A stretch of DNA of 64,000 nucleotides from Sulfomarinibacter sp963741385 (GTDB taxonomy: Bacteria; Acidobacteriota; Thermoanaerobaculia; Thermoanaerobaculales; Sulfomarinibacteraceae), in contig CAVUHO010000010.1 of assembly GCA_963741385.1 (NCBI GenBank), forward strand, positions 868,001 through 932,000. The letters run 5' to 3'. The notes under the pieces are model-generated. The model was given only the letters and a program-made list of their open reading frames with translations. It was not told where the DNA came from and did no database searches. Of the stretch, positions 9,820-22,770 are shown piece after piece. Position 1 is the stretch's first letter. Each line of letters opens with the position of its first letter. Both the position numbers and the translations under genes were made by a program.

Positions 9820-10245
9820 TCAATCCGGGAGAAGTTCCCCGGCCAATTCCTCCGCCAGGAGGCTGCGCACACGAGCCTCGATGTCTCGGGCGACCTGGAG
9901 GTACAAGGACTCGTCCTCGCCGAAGGGATCCGGTAGCGGCCAGTGTATTTGGCGGGCATGAGGCCCACATGGAACGGGGTGATGGATCTCACCGCCGATC
10001 AGCAACACGACCACATCGACGTCGGTGGTGTCGAGTGCGTCCAGACCCTTGGAAAAGAGCCCGTCCGCGGGGTATCCGAGACGCTGCAGGGTCGACATGG
10101 TCGGGCCGGCAATGAAACCGGCAGGGGCAAGCCCCGCCGATCTGGCCTCCACCCGGTCGCCGCCGAGACTGCGAGCCATCGCTTCGGCCATCGGGGACCG
10201 GCAGCTGTTGCCGATGCAGACAAACAGAAGCTTGAGGCGCGACAT
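9820..10245 (-). CDS. Low-molecular-weight protein tyrosine phosphatase / arsenate reductase family
   Basis: This 141-residue protein begins with LLFVCIGNSCRSPMAEA, the CX5R phosphate loop (Cys10 to Arg16), and has a C-terminal DPF acid-loop motif (PDPFGEDESLY). The family dephosphorylates tyrosine-phosphorylated proteins or reduces arsenate; no ars genes are nearby, so a phosphatase role is at least as likely. A TACAAT box (10257-10252 on the minus strand) lies 6 nt before the ATG, suggesting a leaderless message. It is probably transcribed with the sigma/anti-sigma pair. Confidence 0.88.
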   Translation of the reverse strand: MSRLKLLFVCIGNSCRSPMAEAMARSLGGDRVEARSAGLAPAGFIAGPTMSTLQRLGYPADGLFSKGLDALDTTDVDVVVLLIGGEIHHPVPCGPHARQIHWPLPDPFGEDESLYLQVARDIEARVRSLLAEELAGELLPD

Positions 10246-10293
10246 GCAGGAATTGTACAGGTGTCAAAGTTCCGTGATGACCGGGCTTTGCGA

Positions 10294-10322
10294 TTGACCC
10301 ACGGCCGACTCCGAGATAGCCT
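10294..10322 (+). promoter_or_regulatory. Promoter of the 10349 gene
   Basis: TTGACC (10294-10299) and TAGCCT (10317-10322) are spaced by 17 bp. The predicted start near 10329 supports GTG 10349, behind a GGGGGGAG site, as the start codon rather than the upstream TTG at 10322. Confidence 0.5.
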
Positions 10323-10348
10323 TGACGACTGGGGGGAGTCGGTTCGCT

Positions 10349-11041
10349 GTGGTTCTGACTGGTTACAACACAGACATCGAGTACTCCGGCACGGTCTACC
10401 ACGTCCAGACAGAGGACAAGGGGCAATCCAACCCCCTCGTTGAATCTCTGGTTTACACCGCCGGAGAGATTCTCTATATGCGACGGACGCCCTACCACGA
10501 CCTGATCGCCGAGGAGGTCGACAAGGGTGCGGTCGCGACCCTCATGGAACGACAGCACCGCACGATCGTTCAGGCCGTACAGGCGGGCGGCGTCGATCGT
10601 CTGACCGGGACAATTGCAGTCGCCAGCGCGGACGACACGACCATTACCAGCAAGGAGGCGAGGCGGGCGGTACCCGGAGGCAACGAATCCTCCCTCGATC
10701 AGGTCATTCTCGACTACCTCGAGGCGCAACGCGAGCGCGCCCATCTCATCTTGCGAGCCGGCGCTGAGCATCAGTTCTTCTGTGACCGCCCGGCGATGGT
10801 GACCGTGACCGGAGAAGACTCGATCGCGCATGATCCGGTGCCCGGTGTGAGTGTGTCGGTGCTCTTCAAATCGACCGCGGAACCGCGGCGCCTCGTGCTG
10901 GCCGAAGGCGAGACGGACACCGAAGGTCGGTTTTCGGCGGAAGTCAAACTCCCCGCGTTTGCCGGCGGCACCTCGGCCGTCGTCATCATTGGCGAGTCCG
11001 AGCTCGGGCAATCAGAGATGAAATACATCGTGCATCGGTAG
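10349..11041 (+). CDS. Conserved protein of unknown function (VLTGYNTDIEYSGTVYHVQTED family)
   Basis: This 230-residue protein has no signal peptide or membrane helix. Its N-terminal third (TGYNTDIEYSGTVYHVQTEDKG) matches a family I recall from Acidobacteria and delta-proteobacteria with no assigned function. The C-terminal 90 residues look like an all-beta domain (VTVTGEDSIAHDPVPGVSVSVLF ... AEVKLPAFAGGTSAVVI), similar to carrier or Big-like folds. GTG 10349 is chosen by the promoter and a GGGGGGAG ribosome site. It is monocistronic, followed by the tRNA cluster. Confidence 0.75.
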   Translation: MVLTGYNTDIEYSGTVYHVQTEDKGQSNPLVESLVYTAGEILYMRRTPYHDLIAEEVDKGAVATLMERQHRTIVQAVQAGGVDRLTGTIAVASADDTTITSKEARRAVPGGNESSLDQVILDYLEAQRERAHLILRAGAEHQFFCDRPAMVTVTGEDSIAHDPVPGVSVSVLFKSTAEPRRLVLAEGETDTEGRFSAEVKLPAFAGGTSAVVIIGESELGQSEMKYIVHR

Positions 11042-11155
11042 CGAGTTCGGAAGTCGGAATTCCCGCCTCCCGAAGTCATTGCCAGCGATGATGGAACTCG
11101 CATTCTCTCCCGGGTTCTGGCGCCCCACTGAATCGGGGGCCGGGGCGAAAAGTGC

Positions 11156-11184
11156 TTGCTCATCAGGACCTTTTTTCGTATAGT
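11156..11184 (+). promoter_or_regulatory. Promoter of the tRNA-Lys/tRNA-Leu/tig transcript
   Basis: TTGCTC (11156-11161) and TATAGT (11179-11184) are 17 bp apart, 13 bp before tRNA-Lys. With no terminator between the tRNAs and tig (29 bp gap), it probably also drives tig-clpP. Confidence 0.7.
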
Positions 11185-11197
11185 GACCGTTGGTTGT

Positions 11198-11273
11198 GGG
11201 CCGTTAGCTCAATTGGCAGAGCAAGTGACTCTTAATCACTAGGTTGGAGGTTCGATTCCTCCACGGCTCACCA
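11198..11273 (+). tRNA. tRNA-Lys (anticodon CTT)
   Basis: The 76-nt cloverleaf has acceptor GGGCCGT/ACGGCTC (one G-T pair), D-arm TAGCTCAATTGG, anticodon loop CTCTTAA (anticodon CTT, reads AAG), T-arm GGAGGTTCGATTCCTCC and an encoded CCA. Confidence 0.96.
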
Positions 11274-11283
11274 ACACCCCACC

Positions 11284-11370
11284 GCGAAAGTGGCGGAACT
11301 GGTAGACGCGCGAGACTTAGGATCTCGTGGGGGTCCCCCCATGGGGGTTCGAGTCCCCCCTTTCGCACCA
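11284..11370 (+). tRNA. tRNA-Leu (anticodon TAG)
   Basis: This 87-nt class II tRNA has acceptor GCGAAAG/CTTTCGC, anticodon loop CTTAGGA (anticodon TAG, reads CUA and neighbours), a long variable arm and T-arm GGGGGTTCGAGTCCCCC, with CCA encoded. It lies 10 bp behind tRNA-Lys and 28 bp before trigger factor. Confidence 0.95.
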
Positions 11371-11398
11371 GCTTTTCAACCCAACCGGAGACACATCC

Positions 11399-12682
11399 AT
11401 GCCCTACTCAGTGACACGAGCAGCAAATCACACGGTGGCGATCACCGCGAACCTCGAACCCGAGGCCGTCAGCCGGGAACGAGAGCACATTCTGCGCAAG
11501 ATCCGCCGCTCGGCCAGCGTTCCGGGGTTCCGCCCCGGCAAGGCCCCCGAGGCGGCGGTTCGCGCGCGCTACGCGAGCGCGATTCAGGAGGATCTCCAGG
11601 AACATCTCACCGGGGTTTTGTGGCACGAGATCCTGGATGGTGAGAGCGACATGCAGCCCCTCACCGACCCCGAGATCAGAGATCTCGAGTTTTCTGAAGA
11701 CGGCGGGTTTCGTTTCACCGCCGAATTCGAGGTTCGCCCGCAGTACGAGCTGCCGGAGATCGGCCCGCTCGAGCTCCCGCCGGTATCGCTCGAGGTGAGC
11801 GACGCCGAGATCGATGGAGAACTCGTCAAGGTGGCAGAGGAGCAGTCCGTGTGGGAACCGGCCGAGGAAGAACTCGCCGCCGACGGCATGCTGATCGAGG
11901 TCGATCTCGAGGGCAAAATCGAAGAAAGCGAGGAGGAGCCGTACTCTGAAAAGGATGCCTCCTTCGTGCTCGGATCGGACCGTGTCCCACCGGAAATCAA
12001 CGTGGCGCTCCAGGGCGCCGCGGTCGGCGACCACAGAGAGGCCTCCAAGACCTTGCCCGAAGACCTGGAAGATCCGGCCAAGGCCGGCAAAACCGTGCGC
12101 TATGAAATCTCCATCAAGGGCCTGAAGAAAAAGGTGGTGGCAGAGATCGACGACGAGCTTGCAGTGACTCTCGGGTTGGAAAACCTCGGCGACCTTCGGC
12201 AGAGGATCTCGGGCGTGCTCGAGAACCAGAAGCGATCCGCCCGGCGCTCCGGGTGGCGGCGGTTCATTCTCGACCACCTCGAGCAGGGCATCGACCAGGG
12301 AGAATTGCCGCCGTCGTTGGTCCAGGCGACGCTCCGCGAACAGCTCGACCGCTATGCCTACACCATGGCCATGCAGGGCGTCGATGTGAATCCGGAGAAG
12401 ATCAACTGGCAGGAGATTGCGGCCAAGGCCGAACCGGCGGCGCGGCAAGAGGTGTTGGACACCATAGTCCTCGAACAGCTGACCGAGAGCTGGGACACCG
12501 CGGTCCCCCAAGCCGAGGTCGACGCCTACATCGCGGCGGAGGCGGCCCGGCTCGGCGTGCCGCTAGCAGAGCACACGGCAAACATGGCTGCTGATCACCG
12601 ACTGGAGAGGGTCCGTCACGGAGCGCGAATCGCAGCGACGGTTGACGAAATGATCCGCCGCGCCGGCGGGGAGGTGGACTGA
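11399..12682 (+). CDS. tig: Trigger factor, ribosome-bound chaperone
   Basis: This 427-residue protein has the ribosome-docking signature GFRPGKAP within the N-terminal domain (about residues 40-50), a middle FKBP-like region and a helical C-terminal chaperone domain. The N-domain opening YSVTRAANHTVAITANLEPEAVSREREHILRKI is typical. It binds nascent chains at the exit tunnel. ATG 11399 is preceded by CGGAG. Its stop overlaps the clpP start (TGATG), and the order tig-clpP-clpX-lon is the widely conserved bacterial proteostasis cluster. Confidence 0.95.
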   Translation: MPYSVTRAANHTVAITANLEPEAVSREREHILRKIRRSASVPGFRPGKAPEAAVRARYASAIQEDLQEHLTGVLWHEILDGESDMQPLTDPEIRDLEFSEDGGFRFTAEFEVRPQYELPEIGPLELPPVSLEVSDAEIDGELVKVAEEQSVWEPAEEELAADGMLIEVDLEGKIEESEEEPYSEKDASFVLGSDRVPPEINVALQGAAVGDHREASKTLPEDLEDPAKAGKTVRYEISIKGLKKKVVAEIDDELAVTLGLENLGDLRQRISGVLENQKRSARRSGWRRFILDHLEQGIDQGELPPSLVQATLREQLDRYAYTMAMQGVDVNPEKINWQEIAAKAEPAARQEVLDTIVLEQLTESWDTAVPQAEVDAYIAAEAARLGVPLAEHTANMAADHRLERVRHGARIAATVDEMIRRAGGEVD

Positions 12683-13266
12683 TGTTGGTGCCGATGGTTG
12701 TCGAACAGACCAGTCGTGGTGAACGTGCGTACGACATTTTTTCGCGCCTCCTCAAGGACAACGTGATCTTTCTCGGGTCGCCGATCGATGACCAGGTAGC
12801 CTCGCTCGTCATCGCCCAGATGCTGTTTCTGGAGGCGGAAAAGCCGGAAAAGGACATCTACCTCTACATCAACACTCCGGGGGGTTCGATCACCGCCGGA
12901 CTCGCTATCTACGACACGATGCAGTACGTCAAACCCGACGTGTCGACCATCGCCCTCGGTCAGGCGGCGTCGATGGGGGCCGTCCTCCTGGCCGGCGGCG
13001 CCGCGGACAAACGCTTCGCCCTCCCCCACAGCCGGGTACTCCTCCACCAGCCGCTGATGTCGGGTCTCCAGGGTCAGGCCTCGGACATCGATATCCACGC
13101 CAAGGACATCATGCGGTTGCGAGGTCGGCTCAACGAGATCCTTGCCCAACACACCGGGCAGCCCGTCGACAAGGTGAACGGTGACACCGAACGCGACTTC
13201 ATCCTCGAGGCCGAGGCTGCGCTCTCCTATGGTCTGATCGACAAGATCATTGTTTCCAGAGAGTAG
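12682..13266 (+). CDS. clpP: ATP-dependent Clp protease proteolytic subunit
   Basis: This 194-residue protein has the catalytic Ser97 (GQAASMGAVLLAGG), His122 (LLHQPL) and Asp172 (DTERDF), matching E. coli positions to within one residue. ClpP forms the 14-mer degradation chamber used by ClpX. The start ATG overlaps the tig stop; a second in-frame ATG at 12694 would also leave a complete mature enzyme. clpX follows after 60 bp and may have some promoter activity of its own. Confidence 0.97.
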   Translation: MLVPMVVEQTSRGERAYDIFSRLLKDNVIFLGSPIDDQVASLVIAQMLFLEAEKPEKDIYLYINTPGGSITAGLAIYDTMQYVKPDVSTIALGQAASMGAVLLAGGAADKRFALPHSRVLLHQPLMSGLQGQASDIDIHAKDIMRLRGRLNEILAQHTGQPVDKVNGDTERDFILEAEAALSYGLIDKIIVSRE

Positions 13267-13326
13267 CCCCGGAGGAGAGGTTTTTGTGAGAAGGCTTTTG
13301 TTATACAATATGTCGAGGAGGATCTG

Positions 13327-14562
13327 ATGTCCCAGCGCGACGGTGACATGCTGCGTTGCAGCTTCTGCGGCAAAAGCCAGCACGAGGTGCGCAAGCTGAT
13401 TGCCGGACCGACCGTGTACATCTGCAACGAGTGCGTCGAGGTCTGTCTCGACATCATCGCCGAAGACCGGGTCCACGAAGCGAAGACCCGCGACAAGATC
13501 CTGCCGAAACCGCACGAGGTCAAGAGCCATCTCGATGAGTATGTGATCGGCCAGGAGGCGGCCAAGAAGAAACTCTCGGTGGCGGTTTACAACCATTACC
13601 GCCGCATCGAGTACCAAAGCGGCCGCGGCCGCAACGACGTCGAGCTTTCGAAATCGAACATCCTCCTCATCGGTCCGACCGGAACCGGCAAGACGTTGCT
13701 CGCCCAGACCCTGGCGCGGCAGCTGCAGGTGCCGTTCACCATCGTCGACGCCACCACGCTCACCGAGGCCGGCTACGTCGGCGAAGACGTGGAGAACATT
13801 CTCCTCCGCCTCTATCAGGCCGCCGGAGGCGACCGCGAGGCGACCGAGCGCGGGATCGTCTACGTCGACGAGATTGACAAGGTCGCGCGCAAGGCCGAAA
13901 ACCCGTCGATTACCCGCGACGTTTCCGGCGAGGGTGTCCAGCAGGCGCTTTTGAAGATCCTCGAGGGAACGGTGGCCAATGTGCCGCCGCAGGGTGGACG
14001 AAAACACCCGCATCAGGAATTTCTGCAGATCGACACGACCAACATTCTCTTCATCTGCGGTGGCGCATATGTTGGGCTCGACGACGTGATCGCGGAACGG
14101 CTCAACCAGAAGCGTCTCGGTTTTGGTGTCGAGCTCGCCGGCACCGAGCAGAAGTCCGGCGATCTTCTCGATCAGGTCCATCCGGAGGACCTGATCCGGT
14201 ACGGCATGATCCCGGAGTTCGTCGGCAGGATTCCGGTGGTTGCCAACCTCCACGAGCTCGATCACGAAGCTCTCGTCAGGATCCTCACCGAGCCCAAGAA
14301 CTGCCTCGTCCGCCAGTATCAAACCATCCTTTCCTTCGAGGGCGTGGATCTGTCATTCACGCCGGACGCGCTCGACGCCGTGGCTGAAGAAGCCTTCACC
14401 CGCAAGGTTGGCGCCCGGGGCTTGAGGATCATCCTCGAAGAATTGATGCTCGACATCATGTATCAGATCCCCTCCCTGCCCGACCTCAAAGAACTCTTGA
14501 TTTCACGGGACGTCGTGGAGCGTCGAGTGCCACCGCTGCCCGTCGTCCGCAAGGTCAGCTAG
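13327..14562 (+). CDS. clpX: ClpX unfoldase subunit of ClpXP
   Basis: This 411-residue protein has an N-terminal C4 zinc-binding domain (CSFCGKS ... CNECVEVC), Walker A GPTGTGKT, Walker B YVDEIDK, the AGYVGEDVE pore-1 loop and sensor motifs. It unfolds substrates and feeds them to ClpP. A textbook AGGAGG at 13316-13321 sits 5 nt before ATG 13327. The A/T-rich stretch at 13301-13310 (TTATACAATA) could be a -10 region for an internal promoter, without a clear -35. Confidence 0.97.
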   Translation: MSQRDGDMLRCSFCGKSQHEVRKLIAGPTVYICNECVEVCLDIIAEDRVHEAKTRDKILPKPHEVKSHLDEYVIGQEAAKKKLSVAVYNHYRRIEYQSGRGRNDVELSKSNILLIGPTGTGKTLLAQTLARQLQVPFTIVDATTLTEAGYVGEDVENILLRLYQAAGGDREATERGIVYVDEIDKVARKAENPSITRDVSGEGVQQALLKILEGTVANVPPQGGRKHPHQEFLQIDTTNILFICGGAYVGLDDVIAERLNQKRLGFGVELAGTEQKSGDLLDQVHPEDLIRYGMIPEFVGRIPVVANLHELDHEALVRILTEPKNCLVRQYQTILSFEGVDLSFTPDALDAVAEEAFTRKVGARGLRIILEELMLDIMYQIPSLPDLKELLISRDVVERRVPPLPVVRKVS

Positions 14563-14633
14563 AATCAATCTGCGGCGGTCGGGCGGACCGGCCCCGCGGC
14601 GACAATAACCCACGCCTTACAAAGAGCTCACAC

Positions 14634-17033
<2,400 letters not shown>

Positions 17034-17036
17034 TCC

Positions 17037-17638
17037 TTGGAAATCACGGAAGTCGAATTTCGCGGCTCGTCGCTACAGTCGCAGGATCGACCTGGGGAGT
17101 GGTTTCCCCAGGTCGCGGTCGCGGGCCGATCCAACGTCGGCAAGTCGAGCCTTCTCAACTGGTTGTTCAAACAGTCGTTGGCGCGGGTCGCCAAGGCGCC
17201 CGGAAAGACGCGGACCTTGAATTTCTTTCTTATCAACCGCTCCTTTTACCTCGTGGACCTTCCGGGTTATGGGTACGCCAAGGTCGGAAGGCAGCTGCGC
17301 GAGGAGTGGGGCAAGGCCCTCGAACAGTACATCGCCGCCGAGAAACGCCTCGCCGGCGTCCTGACACTGGTGGACATCCGCCATGGACTGACGGTGCGGG
17401 ATCGCGACCTGCAGGACCTTCTCGTGAGTACGGGCTGCGATCGAGCGGTGGTTCTGACCAAGGCCGACAAGATCGGCCGCGGGCAGCGGGCGAAGATGCA
17501 ACAGGCCGTCCAGCGTGAGCTCGGGCTGCCCGTGCCGCCGCTGGCGGTGAGCGTGCGGACCGGCGAGGGCCGGCGCGAAGTATTGAACCGGATCGACAAC
17601 ATCGTGTCGACGTGGCGAGAACGGCAACGGAGTGAATG

Positions 17639-17639
<1 letters not shown>
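17037..17639 (+). CDS. engB: Ribosome-biogenesis GTPase EngB (YsxC/YihA)
   Basis: This 200-residue small GTPase has G1 GRSNVGKSS, G2 GKTRT, G3 DLPGYGYA and G4 TKADK in the EngB order. The family acts in assembly of the large ribosomal subunit. The start is TTG 17037, three bases after the lon stop; no later ATG keeps the N-terminal strand. Its stop overlaps the start of rho, so engB and rho are coupled. Confidence 0.93.
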
Positions 17640-19002
<1,363 letters not shown>

Positions 19003-19003
<1 letters not shown>

Positions 19004-19023
19004 CAATTCGCTGCGCGAATTGC
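19003..19023. terminator. Hairpin at the end of rho
   Basis: GCAATTCGC (19003-19011) pairs with GCGAATTGC (19015-19023) around TGC. It starts on the last base of the rho stop codon. The closing GCAATT/AATTGC is shared with the hairpins at 6202 and 8203. No T-tract follows, so termination is only likely by position. Confidence 0.6.
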
Positions 19024-19092
19024 GGTTTGGGAACAGAAGACCGGCTCCCTGCGCTATCTGGTGTATGAAGATGATGAAATCAGAGGCCGCCA

Positions 19093-20163
19093 ATGTCCGG
19101 TGTTGACGATATCCTCGACAAAGCGATTGTGGGTGGCCGCCTCTCGAGGGAGGAGATTCAGGCGTTGTTTGATGACGGTGGCCTGCTCGAACTGGGGCAG
19201 GCGGCCGCGGCGGTGCGGCGGCGCAAAAACCCCGGCGCCGACGCGACCTACATCGTCGATCGCAACATCAACTACACCAACATCTGCATCTATCGGTGCC
19301 GGTTTTGCGCTTTTTACAGAACCCCTCAGGATGCGGACGCCTATGTGCTTCCTTTTGAAGAGATTGCGTCCAAGGTCGCGGAGACCGTGGCCGCCGGCGG
19401 AACCGGCATTCTCCTTCAGGGCGGCGTCCACCCCGAGCTCCGTCTGGCCTATTACGAAACCCTGCTCGCCGATCTCAAACGGACCTTTCCGCAGATCCAC
19501 CTCCACGCCTTTTCGGTGCCCGAGATCTGGTATCTCGCGAAACTCGAAAAGATGCCGGTTCGGGATGTCATCGAGCTCCTCGTGGCTTCTGGTCTGGACT
19601 CGATCCCCGGGGGCGGGGCGGAGATCCTCGAAGACGAGACCAGGCGCCGGATCTGGTCGCGGACCAAGGCCTCCACCAGGCAATGGCTCGACATCCACCG
19701 CACGGCCCACGAACTCGGTCTACGGACCACCGCCACCATGATGTTCGGCGTCGGCGAACCGACCGCTGCACGCATCGAGCACTTTCTCGGTGTCCGGGAT
19801 GTACAGGACGCGACCCGCGGATTCACGGCTTTCATTCCCTGGACCTTCCAGGAGGACAACACCGACCTCGAGGGTCAGGTGGAAACCTCGGGGGGATTCG
19901 ATTATCTGCGGACGCTCGCCATTTCGCGCCTCGCGCTGGACAACATCGATCACGTCCAGGGTTCGTGGGTGACGCAGGGCGCCAAGATCGGGCAGCTGTC
20001 GCTGTTTTTCGGCGCCGACGATCTCGGCTCCATCATGCTCGAGGAAAACGTGGTTGCAGCAGCGGGCGCGCAGTACCGGATGAGCCAGAGCGGGATGGAG
20101 CGGACCATTCGCGGGGCCGGCTACAGACCGCGGCAGAGGCGGACCCTTTACGAGCCGCTGTGA
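19093..20163 (+). CDS. mqnC: Dehypoxanthine futalosine cyclase MqnC (radical SAM, menaquinone synthesis)
   Basis: This 356-residue radical SAM protein carries the CX3CX2C cluster as CIYRCRFC after NINYTNI, and the family sequences SGLDSIPGGGAEIL and FIPWTFQEDNT. MqnC cyclises dehypoxanthine futalosine in the futalosine route to menaquinone. CofH and MqnE are relatives; the WTFQ and PGGGAE motifs favour MqnC. No other mqn gene is in the window. It faces the minus-strand rng gene, 13 bp apart end to end. Confidence 0.88.
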   Translation: MSGVDDILDKAIVGGRLSREEIQALFDDGGLLELGQAAAAVRRRKNPGADATYIVDRNINYTNICIYRCRFCAFYRTPQDADAYVLPFEEIASKVAETVAAGGTGILLQGGVHPELRLAYYETLLADLKRTFPQIHLHAFSVPEIWYLAKLEKMPVRDVIELLVASGLDSIPGGGAEILEDETRRRIWSRTKASTRQWLDIHRTAHELGLRTTATMMFGVGEPTAARIEHFLGVRDVQDATRGFTAFIPWTFQEDNTDLEGQVETSGGFDYLRTLAISRLALDNIDHVQGSWVTQGAKIGQLSLFFGADDLGSIMLEENVVAAAGAQYRMSQSGMERTIRGAGYRPRQRRTLYEPL

Positions 20164-20176
20164 TCGGCGAGACGGG

Positions 20177-21664
20177 TCATACGGTGATCTCGAATTGCTC
20201 CTCGTGCAACAGGGGGTTCTCACAGAGAATGACCTGCAGCCCGTGGACGTCTTCGAGTTCACGCATGAGGTCGCGAAACGGTCCCTGAAGGTAGTGCGAT
20301 ACCGCCGGATGGACGGTGAGCGAGATCTGGCGGCCCAGGTCGCTGCCCACGGCGGCCAGGAGCTCGCGGCGGATCTCGAGACACACCGTCGTCAACGCCT
20401 TGATGCGCCCCGATCCTTGACAGTAGGGGCACTCCCGGCTGAGCGTCCGCTCGAGGCTCGGCCGGGTCCGCTTCCGGGTCAGCTGGACCAGTCCGATGTC
20501 GCTCATCGGCAGCAACTGGGTCCGAGCCGGGTCTCTCGACAGTTCCTCGGCGAGGGTCTCGTAGATCGTGTTCCGGTGTTCGGGCTGTTCCATGTCGATG
20601 AAGTCGATCACGATGATTCCGCCGAGGTCTCGCAATCGGAGCTGGCGGACGATCTCCACAGCCGCCTCCAGGTTGAGAGTAAAGACGGTCTCCTCGAGCG
20701 ATTGCAGCCCCACGAACTTGCCGGTGTTGACGTCGATGGTCACCAGGGCTTCGGTTTGGTTGATGACCAGATAGCCGCCGGATTTCAGCCAGACCTTCGG
20801 TCGCAGGACCTTTTCGAGTTCGCGGTCGATCCCGAACGAACTCATCAGATCGGTCGCCTGGCGGTAGAGCTTGACCCGATCAACCAGGCGCGGGTCGGTC
20901 TGCTCGAAGTAGCCCAGCACCTCCTCGAAGCTCTCCTCTTCGTCGATCCACACCTCCGAAACCGCCTGGGTGAACATGTCGCGGACCGACCTCAAGACCG
21001 GGCTGAGCTCGCGGTGGACCAGGCTCGGTGCGCGGGCGCTTTCGGCCTGCGCTTGAACCCGTTCCCAGAGTTGCAGGAGGTTCCGGCGGTCGGCCTGGAG
21101 TTCCGGTAGCGCCTGGTCCTCGCCGGCCGTGCGCACGATCCACCCTCCCGGATCGCCGAAAGCTTCGACGAGTTCCTTCAGCCGGGCCCGTTCGTCGGCA
21201 TCCGTGATGCGGCGCGACACCCCGACCTCGCGGACGTTCGGCAGATACACCAGAAAACGCCCCGGCAGGCTGATGTGGGTGGTCAGTCGCGCGCCCTTGG
21301 TGCCGAGGGGATCCTTGACCACCTGAACCAGCGCTTCCTGCCCCTGGCGAAGGAGATCGGAAATGTCCGAATTGGAGGGGTCGTGCTGCAATGCGTCGCG
21401 GTCTTCGGCGAGAAAGATGTCGGTGAAGTCGTCGAGAATCCCGCCGGCTTCCCGAACATACAAAAAAGCGTTGCGGTGAAGACCGACATCGACAAAGGCC
21501 GCCTGCATCCCCGGCAGCACCCGCGTCACCCGGCCCTTGTAGATGTTGCCAACCACCGATGACGTGCGGTGGCGTTCCGCCCGATAGGACACCAGGCGCG
21601 AGTTTTCGAGCACCGCCACGCGGGTCTCGAAGGGGTTCACCGACAAAAACAGAACCGTGCTCAT
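20177..21664 (-). CDS. rng: Ribonuclease G (RNase E/G family endoribonuclease)
   Basis: This 495-residue protein has an N-terminal S1 RNA-binding domain (SVVGNIYKGRVTRVLPGMQAAFVDVGLHRNAFLYV), the catalytic DNase I-like region with Asp residues in VTIDVNTGKFVG and IVIDFIDM, and a zinc-link-like CPYCQGSG. It processes 16S rRNA 5' ends and degrades mRNA. It lacks the long C-terminal degradosome scaffold of RNase E. Its ATG overlaps the rodA stop (TAATG), making it the last gene of the mre operon, as cafA/rng follows mreBCD in proteobacteria. Confidence 0.93.
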   Translation of the reverse strand: MSTVLFLSVNPFETRVAVLENSRLVSYRAERHRTSSVVGNIYKGRVTRVLPGMQAAFVDVGLHRNAFLYVREAGGILDDFTDIFLAEDRDALQHDPSNSDISDLLRQGQEALVQVVKDPLGTKGARLTTHISLPGRFLVYLPNVREVGVSRRITDADERARLKELVEAFGDPGGWIVRTAGEDQALPELQADRRNLLQLWERVQAQAESARAPSLVHRELSPVLRSVRDMFTQAVSEVWIDEEESFEEVLGYFEQTDPRLVDRVKLYRQATDLMSSFGIDRELEKVLRPKVWLKSGGYLVINQTEALVTIDVNTGKFVGLQSLEETVFTLNLEAAVEIVRQLRLRDLGGIIVIDFIDMEQPEHRNTIYETLAEELSRDPARTQLLPMSDIGLVQLTRKRTRPSLERTLSRECPYCQGSGRIKALTTVCLEIRRELLAAVGSDLGRQISLTVHPAVSHYLQGPFRDLMRELEDVHGLQVILCENPLLHEEQFEITV

Positions 21665-22740
21665 TACTGGTTCACCAGACGGTAACGCCACACCGCCTGC
21701 ACGATTCCCAGCGCTGCGCAGGTCGAAATCAGGGACGAACCACCGTAGGAAAACAGCGGCAGGGTGACACCGGCTGTGGGGAGCCACCCCAGGACCATGC
21801 CGAGGTTCACCACCACTTGAAAAGTCAACCAGGCGCCGACCAAGACGACCAGCACGACGCCGAATCGACTCTCCGTGGTCAGCGCAACGTTGGCGATCCT
21901 GCCCAGCAGCAAGGCGTACGCCAGAAGAATCAGCGTCGTACCGACAAAGCCCGTCGCCTCGGCCCACACCGCGAACGCGAAGTCGGTGTGCTGCGCAGGC
22001 AGGAACCGTAGCTGGGACTGGCTGCCCTGACCGAGGCCGTGTCCGGAAACCCCGCCGGACCCGACGGCGATCTTCGACTGCCGCACCTGGTAGCCGGCGC
22101 CGAATGGGTCGCGGTCCGGGTTGAGAACCGTGAGCACCCGTTCCTTCTGATACGGTTTCAAACCGTAGCGCCAGGTCGCGTTCGTGCCGACGATCGCGAG
22201 GACGATGAGCAGGACCCAGACCACCCGCGGCAGACCACCGAGCCACAGCGCTGCCACGAGTATCGGGAAATAGGTCAGAGCGACGCCCATGTCGGGTTCG
22301 AGAATGATGAGGAGCACTGGCGCGGCGATGATGACCGCGGTCACGACGGCCTGGTGCATTTTGAGGTTTCGCGCGCTTCGGTTGGCGATCCACAGTGCGG
22401 CCATGAGCATGGTGCCGACTCTCGCGAACTCGCTCGGTTGAACGGTGAGCGGACCCAAGGCAATCCAGGCGCGGTTGCCGCCGCGAGCGACGCCGAACAC
22501 CAGGACGACAGCCAGCGCCGCCAGCCCGATTCCGTACAACAAGGGCGCCAGCCGTTCATAAAAATCGAGCCGAATCCTGGACATGAGCCACAAAATCAAC
22601 AGGCCGGCGACGCCCCACAACAGCTGGCGGAGCAATAGGTTGGTACCCACCACCCGGGACACGGTGTTCAGCGTCGGCAGCGACGCCCCGAGCAGGGCGA
22701 CGACCGCGAGGAGCAACCAGAGGTCGAGACGATGTTCCAC
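21664..22740 (-). CDS. rodA: RodA/MrdB peptidoglycan glycosyltransferase (SEDS)
   Basis: This 358-residue SEDS membrane protein has about ten hydrophobic helices and the motifs GGNRAWIALGPLTVQPSEFARVG and FEPDMG-type LEPDMGVALTY. It polymerises glycan strands for cell elongation with PBP2. The start is GTG 22740. It sits 30 bp after mrdA and is coupled to rng, within the rod-shape operon. Confidence 0.94.
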   Translation of the reverse strand: MEHRLDLWLLLAVVALLGASLPTLNTVSRVVGTNLLLRQLLWGVAGLLILWLMSRIRLDFYERLAPLLYGIGLAALAVVLVFGVARGGNRAWIALGPLTVQPSEFARVGTMLMAALWIANRSARNLKMHQAVVTAVIIAAPVLLIILEPDMGVALTYFPILVAALWLGGLPRVVWVLLIVLAIVGTNATWRYGLKPYQKERVLTVLNPDRDPFGAGYQVRQSKIAVGSGGVSGHGLGQGSQSQLRFLPAQHTDFAFAVWAEATGFVGTTLILLAYALLLGRIANVALTTESRFGVVLVVLVGAWLTFQVVVNLGMVLGWLPTAGVTLPLFSYGGSSLISTCAALGIVQAVWRYRLVNQ

Positions 22741-22770
22741 GAAGAGATTCTACCCGTTTATCTCGCCGGG

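Noticed and set aside
11041..11101. Distant inverted repeat GCGAGTTC/GAACTCGC with an inner GGAATTCC
   Set aside because: The arms are only 8 bp and 45 bp apart; it may be a decayed hairpin but cannot be told from chance.
12616..14322. Long minus-strand open frame opposite clpP-clpX
   Set aside because: It mirrors the codons of two well-supported genes, has a low-complexity, charged translation and spans a gene boundary; in GC-rich DNA such antisense frames are common.
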